Shown piece after piece: positions 1 through 5,263 of a DNA stretch of 5,263 nt. The DNA comes from Chlamydiota bacterium (GTDB lineage Bacteria; Chlamydiota; Chlamydiia; Chlamydiales; Rhabdochlamydiaceae): NCBI GenBank assembly GCA_011065225.1, contig JAAKFC010000114.1, positions 1 through 5,263 of the forward strand, given 5' to 3'. Position 1 is the first letter of the stretch, and every line of letters begins with the position of its first letter. Below the pieces are notes generated by a model. It was given only the letters and a program-made list of their open reading frames with translations, was not told the origin of the DNA and did no database searches. Made by a program: the position numbers and the translations under genes.

Positions 1-57
1 CCAAGTAAGCATAGCTGGAAGCTCGGAAAGCTCCGCGGAAAATGCTTTATTCGTCAT
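1..57 (-). CDS. rsbW: RsbW-like anti-sigma factor / serine kinase, N-terminal fragment (3' part outside window)
   Basis: Only the first 19 codons are visible, reading MTNKAFSAELSELPAMLTW. An opening of the form F-x-A-x-L-x-E-L-x-x-M-L-x-W resembles the first helix of the HATPase_c_2 (RsbW/SpoIIAB) family. These cytoplasmic proteins bind a sigma factor and phosphorylate an anti-anti-sigma partner on serine. None of the ATP-binding motifs are in view, so the family call rests on this short stretch plus remembered gene order in Chlamydia, where an rsbW homologue follows the equivalents of the next two genes. The start at 55-57 is chosen because GGAGG lies 5 nt upstream (63-67). A later in-frame ATG at 10-12 lacks such a site. 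The gene overlaps the end of the LptE-like gene by 11 nt in another frame, so translation of the two is probably coupled. That a coding region starts here is fairly sure; the product is tentative. Confidence 0.55.
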   Translation of the reverse strand, partial: MTNKAFSAELSELPAMLTW

Positions 58-640
58 CCCAGCCTCCAGAAGCAACCATCCCATCCACGATTCTTTGGGC
101 GAGGCGATCATATATAGGATAGATGGCATTTTCTCCAGCCGACCCCACGGAATCGAGCTGGCCGAGAGAAAAGGCAATGGAAGTTGTGCGAGCACCAGTT
201 GCTGGATCGATAAATGATAGGTCTTGGAGGGAATTGGAATCGACATAGTCGTAATCGGCTCCCGCTTTCACAATCTGCGGGCCGAGGACTTGTTGCCCAG
301 TAGTAGAATCCACAATGGAGATCTCAACCGAAATGGTTTTGCGATTTTCAATTCCCATGACATTGTCACGCAATTTCCCGCTTTTGGGATCTCTGTCATA
401 GCGATACCCAATTCGATCATTGGTAGCTTCAAGGATTTTGGCTTTAAGGATCCAGTCTCCCTGACCATCGGTATAACGAAAGGCGGCCGCTTGGGATAGT
501 GCTGATGCCAAAGCCCCCGTCAACTCCCCCTCAAAATCGCCGATGACATAGGGAACAGAAACTGTAATGGGATCGCCCCCATCAAAGTGATATCCACATG
601 CCGAAAGGGCTAGTAGACAGGCAAACAAAAGTCTGTTCAT
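47..640 (-). CDS. lptE: LptE-like LPS-assembly outer-membrane lipoprotein
   Basis: A 197-residue lipoprotein. Residues 1-14 form a short signal peptide (Arg3, then a hydrophobic run) ending in the lipobox L12-S13-A14-C15, so Cys15 should be lipidated and become the mature N terminus. Gly at +2 means there is no Asp inner-membrane retention signal, which fits outer-membrane sorting. The mature protein begins CGYHF, the hallmark opening of the LptE family. LptE plugs the LptD beta-barrel and helps insert LPS into the outer leaflet; in chlamydiae the cargo would be lipooligosaccharide. The length is close to E. coli LptE (about 193 aa). The remainder (a beta-rich middle, residues 60-130, and a C-terminal helix around 173-190) is compatible with the small LptE alpha/beta fold, but conservation there is weak. 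The ATG overlaps the upstream stop as ATGA and has no Shine-Dalgarno, so translation probably depends on the upstream gene. Lipoprotein status is very likely; the LptE assignment is good but motif- and context-based. Confidence 0.8.
   Translation of the reverse strand: MNRLLFACLLALSACGYHFDGGDPITVSVPYVIGDFEGELTGALASALSQAAAFRYTDGQGDWILKAKILEATNDRIGYRYDRDPKSGKLRDNVMGIENRKTISVEISIVDSTTGQQVLGPQIVKAGADYDYVDSNSLQDLSFIDPATGARTTSIAFSLGQLDSVGSAGENAIYPIYDRLAQRIVDGMVASGGWDDE
63..67 (-). promoter_or_regulatory. Shine-Dalgarno site of the rsbW-like gene
   Basis: The minus strand reads GGAGG with a 5-nt spacer (CTGGG) before the ATG at 55-57. It is a near-ideal ribosome binding site placed inside the last codons (Ser-Gly-Gly-Trp) of the LptE-like gene. 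It decides the start of the downstream gene and is the only strong Shine-Dalgarno match at any gene junction in the window. Confidence 0.75.
637..640 (-). other. ATGA stop/start overlap between the BamD-like and lptE genes
   Basis: On the minus strand the lptE start ATG (640-638) shares bases with the TGA stop of the upstream gene (639-637). The upstream sequence is A-rich (two runs of six A separated by GCC) and has no purine-rich Shine-Dalgarno element. This arrangement typically works by termination-reinitiation, which would tie LptE synthesis to that of the TPR protein. Confidence 0.85.
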
Positions 641-1605
641 TTTTTGGCTTTTTTCGTTTCGAGGTAGGATAGTTTCGATTCAACAATTTCGAGTCGATCT
701 TTGCTCTTTTTCGCAACGAAAGAATCAGGATAATTCTTGAGAATTTTGGCGTAATAGATTTTAGCAGCACCCCACTTATTGGTTCGCTCATAGAAGCGCG
801 CAGTCTCAAATAAAGATCCTGCATAATGGTCTTGCATGCGCATATAATTGCCTTGCGCGACTGCAATTTTTTCTTCACCGGGGAAGCTTGTGCGGAATTT
901 GCGAAGATTGAGCTCAGCGAGATCGAGAAAATCAGGGTCACAATATTCGCTCTGACTCTGCTGCAGATAGACTTCTCCAATGCCAATATAACTTTCAATG
1001 GCTAAAGGATGCTTGGGGAAGCGCCGAATGAGAGTTTGATAAGACTCAACAGCTGCACGGAAATCTTCATTTTTTGCTTGCACTTGTGCTTTGCCATAAT
1101 GGGAATGGGCAGCAAGCTCATGATGAGGAAGAGCAGAAATCACTTCATCATAGATGGCAATGGCTTCAGAGCCTGCGGGCATCCATTTAGGCAAGGTTTT
1201 AAAACCCATAATATGTTTGCGTGCTCCACTCCGAAATTTTTCGGCAATCTCAAATTTGTATTGGATTGTCTCTTCAAAATATTTGGGAGTCGCCTGCCGG
1301 GTCAGATATTCGGTGAATTCTATATTGGCCATTTCAAAATCATCTTGCTTGAAGTAGGCCATGCCAAGAAAAAACGTAGCATCGCGGGCAAAAGGGGAAT
1401 TAGGGAAATTTTTAATGAGAATTATTGCCTCTTTTTCGAGATTTTTCCATTCTCCTTTTTCAAAATACTTGGTGACGGTGCTGTAATGCTCTTGCACAGA
1501 CTCCGTAGCAATTTCTTCCCTTTCGACAAGTTTCCCATCTTTGAGGGTGTAATCGGCAAAAGAGCAAATAGCTGGAATTAAAAAGAGAATGACATATTTT
1601 CTCAT
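637..1605 (-). CDS. BamD-like periplasmic tetratricopeptide protein (outer-membrane protein assembly)
   Basis: A 322-residue exported TPR protein. Residues 1-17 form a signal peptide (Arg2-Lys3, then a hydrophobic core). The best cleavage site is signal peptidase I after S15-F16-A17. Cys14 is preceded by P-A-I, which is not a canonical lipobox. The rest is helical repeats: about 37-70 (ending NFPNSPFA), 73-106, 145-199 (with RRFPKHPLA), 201-241 and 262-296 (ending KNYPDSFVAK). The recurring 'YP/FP-x-S/H-x-x-A' turn and the C-terminal pattern FYERTNKWGAAKIYY are typical of BamD, the TPR partner of BamA in beta-barrel insertion. E. coli BamD is a lipoprotein of about 245 aa; this one is longer, with an extra segment around 107-145. 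The ATG lies 12 nt after the dnaE stop, without a clear Shine-Dalgarno, and the gene overlaps lptE by 4 nt. A neighbouring LptE supports an envelope role. It could instead be a YbgF/CpoB-like TPR protein. Export and TPR fold are confident; BamD function is inferred. Confidence 0.72.
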   Translation of the reverse strand: MRKYVILFLIPAICSFADYTLKDGKLVEREEIATESVQEHYSTVTKYFEKGEWKNLEKEAIILIKNFPNSPFARDATFFLGMAYFKQDDFEMANIEFTEYLTRQATPKYFEETIQYKFEIAEKFRSGARKHIMGFKTLPKWMPAGSEAIAIYDEVISALPHHELAAHSHYGKAQVQAKNEDFRAAVESYQTLIRRFPKHPLAIESYIGIGEVYLQQSQSEYCDPDFLDLAELNLRKFRTSFPGEEKIAVAQGNYMRMQDHYAGSLFETARFYERTNKWGAAKIYYAKILKNYPDSFVAKKSKDRLEIVESKLSYLETKKAKK

Positions 1606-1617
1606 AATGATGGAATT
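1606..1617 (-). other. 12-nt dnaE to BamD-like gene spacer
   Basis: The only non-coding bases between genes in the window. The minus strand reads AATTCCATCATT between the dnaE TAA and the next ATG. It is too short for a promoter or a hairpin terminator and contains no good Shine-Dalgarno match, so the downstream gene is probably read from the dnaE transcript or from a promoter inside dnaE. Confidence 0.8.
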
Positions 1618-4600
1618 TTACCGGGATTCTGCCAAGATGTCAACGACCGCTGGTAGCGTTTCTAAATGATTTTTCAATTCTTGCGTAAGTTCTACACCCC
1701 AAGTGGATTCGATTGAAATTTTTCCCACTTGTTTTTCTCCCGAAAAGAATTCCAATTCCACCCCTGATTTTCCACTTGAATCTCGAAAAATTTGTTTGAG
1801 TTGAAGCACATGGGAAAGATGCATTCTATCTGCATCCAGCTTGAGAATCAGTGTGCGCATGGTTTCTTCCTTTGTTTTTTTTCTCTGCAATCCTTCCCGT
1901 TTAGGTTGCTGTTTCCGAAGAGCCGACATTTTTGCCTGCATACGAGCTTTGTCATAGGCCAGATCACACTCGCGGACCATCTCTTCATCTGCTTTTGTCA
2001 AATCGCCAAACCAACGGCATTGCAAACGGGTTGTTCCATCTTCATCTCGATCTACTTGCAAGACAGCATAGAGAAGTTGATTTTCCCTTAGTAAATGTCC
2101 TTTTTCTTCAAAAAGTTCCGACCAAATGGGAAGCTCAAAGCGTTGCTCACTATCTCCGATGGTCAAGATGGCAAATTTTCGACCTGTTCTATTGGTTAAA
2201 CGCACACTGACACTTTCGATGACAAAGCCCGCTCGGCAAACGGCTCCTTTCTCGAGCTTATCGATCTGCTCCAAACTGACACACGATAAACCCTGCATCA
2301 CTTGTGTCACATCATCCAGGGGGTGACCTGTCAGATAAAAACCCAAAAGCTCTTTTTCTTTGTGCAAAATATCCATTTTAGAAAGAGGGGCTACTTCAGG
2401 AGGATCACGAAATCGTGTATTTTCATCTTCAATCAAAGAAAAGAAATTGAGCTCGCCACGTGCATCCTCTTTTTGCTGTTTTTGAGCATCTTGGAACATT
2501 GGTTCCACACTTGCAATGAGTGCCGCACGTGACCACTGTGTAAAATCAAATGCCCCTGCTTCAATCAGAGACTCGATAACTTTTTTACCCACTTTTTGCG
2601 TGTTGATTCTCTTTGTAAAATCATAGAGCGAGGCAAAGGGACCGTTTTTTGACCGCTCCTCGAGGATGGCTTCTACAACGCCTTCTCCGACTCCTTTGAC
2701 AGCTGTCATGGCAAAACGGATTCCTTTTGGCGCAGCAACAAAGACCTTGCCCGATTCATTCACATCAGGAGGAAGAATGGCAATATGCATCGCCTGGCAT
2801 TCGCGGATGATTTTTGTTACCTTGGAAAGATCATCCCGATCACTTGTCATCAAAGCTCCCATCCAATGCATAGGGAAATTGGCTTTCAAATAGGCGGTGA
2901 CATAGGTCAAATATCCATAGGCAACTGCATGAGCTTTGTTGAATCCATAGGAAGCAAATTTTTCGACTTTATCAAAAATGGCCAGCGCTGTTTTTTCCTC
3001 AATCCCATTTGCCATGGCCCCATTACGAAATTTTTCCTTTTGGCGCCCCATTTCTTCTCGGTCTTTTTTTCCCATGGCTTTGCGCAAAACATCACCGGCT
3101 CCCAAACTATAACCGGCAAGCTTTTGTGCCATCATCATCACTTGTTCCTGATAGACCATGATTCCATAGGTCTCTTCTAAGATGTCTTCCATTAAGGGAT
3201 GATCGAATTCGATTTTTTCTCTTCCATGTTTTCGATTCACAAAAGAGGGGATCATCTCCATTGGGCCAGGACGATAGAGAGCACCAACAGCAAAAATTTC
3301 TTCAAATTTGTCAATATGGAGCTGCTTGGCAAGTTCTTGCATTCCCGCTGACTCCATCTGGAAAAGACCGAGTGTTTTTCCGTGATTGAGAAGGGTAAAT
3401 GTCGCAGCATCATCTAAAGGCAAATTGACCCAGTCGATGACTTTGCCTTCACTCTCCTTGATTGCATTGACCGCAATTTGAATTGCTGTGAGCGTTTTGA
3501 GTCCAAGAAAATCGATCTTCAGCATGCCAACAGCTTCTACCGGCTTCATGGCATATTGCGTCACTACAACGCCCCCATCTTTGGCACTACAAATTGGAAT
3601 GTGCTCCATAAGGGGGTCGGCTGAGACAATCAACCCTGCCGCATGGATCCCCGTATTGCGGACCGAGCCTTCTAAGGTTTTGGCCAAATCAATGAGTCTT
3701 TTTGTCTCCTCATCCGTTTCATATATTTTACGCAAATCGGGATCGAGCTGGAGTGCTCGATCGAGTGTCATATTGGGATCTTCAGGAATAAGTTTAGCAA
3801 TCTGATTGACTTTTGTAAGAGGAACACTTAAGACTCGCCCCACATCTTTGATCGCCATTTTGGCCTTCATCGTGCCAAATGTGATGATTTGCGCGACATT
3901 ATCTTTTCCATATTTGCGAATGGTATAATCGATTACCTCTGAGCGCCGATTCATGCAAATGTCGACATCGATATCAGGATAGGAAACCCGCTCGGGATTG
4001 ATAAATCGCTCGAAGAAGAGATTAAAGCGCAAAGGTTCAATGTCGGTAATACCGGTCAAAAAGCAAACAATTGATCCCACTCCCGATCCACGTCCAGGGC
4101 CCATTGGGATCTCTTGCTTTTTCGCCCAAGCAATGAAGTCATAGACGATGAGGAGATAGTCGCAAAGACTTTTAGAAGTAATCAAGTCAAGTTCGTAAGA
4201 TAAACGCTCTTGTACGACCTGCATGGGATCCTTACCAGGATATTTTTTTTCCACTTCTGTAAGAGCTTTTTCATCATAGCGCCGAACGATCCCTTCATGG
4301 CACAATTTTTTAAGATAATCCTCAGCAGATTTTTCCCGCTCTTTTGCCGTGTATCTCGTATTCTCGAGATGCGGAGGAACAAAGACTGGATAAAACTTCG
4401 AGGAGAAATCGAACTCAAATTGACACTTTTCTGCTACTTTTAGCGTCTCGCTAAGCGTCTCTTTGCAATCAGAAAAAAGTTCTTCCATCTCAGTGGGTGA
4501 TTTGAAAAAGAGCTCATGTGTGAGTTTGATCCTACGCTTGGGATTGAGAACCCGCGCCTTTGGATTGCCTTGTGAATCACGCTCCCAAATCTCACAGGGC

Positions 4601-5263
4601 TCTCCGGAAGAGACATTCATCAAAATCTCATGCCCTTGCCAATTGCTTCGCTCGATATAGCGCGAGTCATTTGTTGCTAATACCGGTATGCCCCACTCAT
4701 TTGAAAGAGCAAGAAGACGCTTCCCCACTTCTTCTTGCTTTTCTTGAAAATCAAGCGATGCCTGCCAGAGCCAAGTTTCGCGATCCATCCCATCACTACG
4801 CATTTGCTCCTGATCCATCCGATGCCGCGTAATTTCGAGATAAAAATCCTCGCCAAAGAGATCCAAGAAAAACTGGATCTCGCTCTTGAGTGCTTCCTCA
4901 TCTTCATTTGCAATGAGCTGTGCTATTTTGCCCTGCATGGGTCCTGACAGACAGACGAGTCCACTGGCATGTTCTTTGAGCAGATCCTTATCGATGCGCG
5001 GGGTATAGTAAAATCCCTCAAGATAAGCACAGGAGCTGAGCTTGCAGAGACTGCGGTACCCTTCTTTGTTCTTAGCAAGAAGAACAATGGGATAGCCCGG
5101 TTTTTGCCCGCTTACTTTCTTTTTCTCATTGCGTGAGATGGGAGCAACAAAAAGTTCACACCCGATGATGGGTTTTACCCCCACTGCAAGGCATGCTTTG
5201 AAAAAATCGACAGCCCCATGCAAATTGCCCTGATCGGTGAGCGCAAGGGCTGGCATCTGAAAC
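1618..5263 (-). CDS. dnaE: DNA polymerase III alpha subunit, 5'-truncated by the window edge
   Basis: Catalytic subunit of the replicative DNA polymerase (family C, DnaE type). The frame is open to the window edge: two codons (Phe-Gln) precede the first Met at 5254-5256, and that Met belongs to the internal PHP motif (MPALALTD). The true start therefore lies upstream, and roughly 25-35 residues are missing. Numbering from that Met (1212 aa to the stop): PHP domain about 1-280; palm with GPGRGSGVGS (386-395), PDIDVD (427-432) and the third catalytic Asp in KIDFLGLKT (Asp582); fingers about 600-760, including YRPGPMEMIP (661-670); helix-hairpin-helix region with SYGFNKAHAVAYGY (769-782) and KGVGEGVVEAI (854-864); presumed beta-clamp motif GELNFF (934-939); OB fold about 1005-1085; a basic linker about 1105-1132; and a C-terminal domain 1134-1212 in the position of the tau-binding region. 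All three catalytic aspartates are present. The PHP metal site is degraded: Gln9 replaces the usual His, the usual Cys near 104-109 is absent, and Arg199 replaces His in NDxHY. This implies no intrinsic PHP exonuclease and reliance on a separate DnaQ proofreader. Relative to common DnaE proteins there are PHP insertions near 147-175 and 219-245. The stop is TAA at 1618-1620, 12 nt before the next gene. Confidence 0.97.
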   Translation of the reverse strand, partial: FQMPALALTDQGNLHGAVDFFKACLAVGVKPIIGCELFVAPISRNEKKKVSGQKPGYPIVLLAKNKEGYRSLCKLSSCAYLEGFYYTPRIDKDLLKEHASGLVCLSGPMQGKIAQLIANEDEEALKSEIQFFLDLFGEDFYLEITRHRMDQEQMRSDGMDRETWLWQASLDFQEKQEEVGKRLLALSNEWGIPVLATNDSRYIERSNWQGHEILMNVSSGEPCEIWERDSQGNPKARVLNPKRRIKLTHELFFKSPTEMEELFSDCKETLSETLKVAEKCQFEFDFSSKFYPVFVPPHLENTRYTAKEREKSAEDYLKKLCHEGIVRRYDEKALTEVEKKYPGKDPMQVVQERLSYELDLITSKSLCDYLLIVYDFIAWAKKQEIPMGPGRGSGVGSIVCFLTGITDIEPLRFNLFFERFINPERVSYPDIDVDICMNRRSEVIDYTIRKYGKDNVAQIITFGTMKAKMAIKDVGRVLSVPLTKVNQIAKLIPEDPNMTLDRALQLDPDLRKIYETDEETKRLIDLAKTLEGSVRNTGIHAAGLIVSADPLMEHIPICSAKDGGVVVTQYAMKPVEAVGMLKIDFLGLKTLTAIQIAVNAIKESEGKVIDWVNLPLDDAATFTLLNHGKTLGLFQMESAGMQELAKQLHIDKFEEIFAVGALYRPGPMEMIPSFVNRKHGREKIEFDHPLMEDILEETYGIMVYQEQVMMMAQKLAGYSLGAGDVLRKAMGKKDREEMGRQKEKFRNGAMANGIEEKTALAIFDKVEKFASYGFNKAHAVAYGYLTYVTAYLKANFPMHWMGALMTSDRDDLSKVTKIIRECQAMHIAILPPDVNESGKVFVAAPKGIRFAMTAVKGVGEGVVEAILEERSKNGPFASLYDFTKRINTQKVGKKVIESLIEAGAFDFTQWSRAALIASVEPMFQDAQKQQKEDARGELNFFSLIEDENTRFRDPPEVAPLSKMDILHKEKELLGFYLTGHPLDDVTQVMQGLSCVSLEQIDKLEKGAVCRAGFVIESVSVRLTNRTGRKFAILTIGDSEQRFELPIWSELFEEKGHLLRENQLLYAVLQVDRDEDGTTRLQCRWFGDLTKADEEMVRECDLAYDKARMQAKMSALRKQQPKREGLQRKKTKEETMRTLILKLDADRMHLSHVLQLKQIFRDSSGKSGVELEFFSGEKQVGKISIESTWGVELTQELKNHLETLPAVVDILAESR

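Noticed and set aside
582..998. Minus-strand open frame of 138 codons overlapping the BamD-like and lptE genes
   Set aside because: It is an alternate-frame shadow of two real genes, rich in Ser/Arg/Ile with no family resemblance and no ribosome site.
1009..1581. Plus-strand open frame of 190 codons antisense to the BamD-like gene
   Set aside because: It lies entirely opposite a well-supported TPR gene, has no recognisable domain, and its composition (Phe, Cys and Ile rich) is what the complement of a helical Lys/Glu-rich gene gives.
1600..1640. Possible terminator or promoter after dnaE
   Set aside because: Only 12 nt separate the genes, and no GC-rich hairpin followed by a T tract is visible on the minus strand; nothing matching -35/-10 spacing could be supported.
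2785..3180. Plus-strand open frame of 131 codons inside dnaE
   Set aside because: Antisense to the strongly conserved fingers/HhH region of DnaE; no independent coding evidence.
5254..5256. ATG at 5254-5256 as the start of dnaE
   Set aside because: The frame continues upstream (Phe-Gln) to the window edge, and this Met sits inside the conserved 'MPALALTD' PHP motif. Family members begin roughly 25-35 residues earlier, so the gene is truncated by the window, not starting here.
1..5263. Mobile elements, CRISPR repeats, tRNA/rRNA genes, long direct or inverted repeats
   Set aside because: Read on both strands; none found by eye. The window is almost wholly occupied by four same-strand genes of similar base composition, with no sign of insertion or recent transfer.

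Overview
This window looks like a chromosomal housekeeping segment from a member of the Chlamydiae, probably an environmental (Parachlamydia/Waddlia/Simkania-type) lineage rather than Chlamydia itself. Three things point there. The replicative polymerase has a chlamydia-like sequence. It is followed by a BamD-like TPR protein, an LptE-like lipoprotein and an RsbW-like anti-sigma factor, an order I recall for the dnaE to rsbW region of Chlamydia (CT545 to CT549 in C. trachomatis). Base composition looks mid-40s % GC by eye. The taxonomic call and the synteny come from memory, not from a search.

All genes lie on the minus strand, so transcription runs from high to low coordinates. In that order: dnaE (DNA polymerase III alpha, 5' end cut by the window edge, stop at 1618-1620); a 12-nt gap; a BamD-like periplasmic TPR protein (637-1605); a 4-nt ATGA overlap; an LptE-like lipoprotein (47-640); an 11-nt overlap; then the first 19 codons of an RsbW-like serine kinase/anti-sigma factor (1-57), which leaves the window. 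The window is almost entirely coding. There is no room between genes for a promoter or an intrinsic terminator, so the four genes are probably co-transcribed, at least in part.

Functionally, the run joins chromosome replication (DnaE) with two outer-membrane biogenesis factors (outer-membrane protein insertion, and LPS/lipooligosaccharide insertion) and a probable sigma-factor regulator. I see no RNA genes, mobile elements, CRISPR, long repeats or signs of recent transfer. I do not see an undescribed system. The points worth a second look are the degraded metal site and insertions in the PHP domain of DnaE, an atypical clamp-binding motif, a BamD-like protein without a canonical lipobox, and the overlapping gene junctions.
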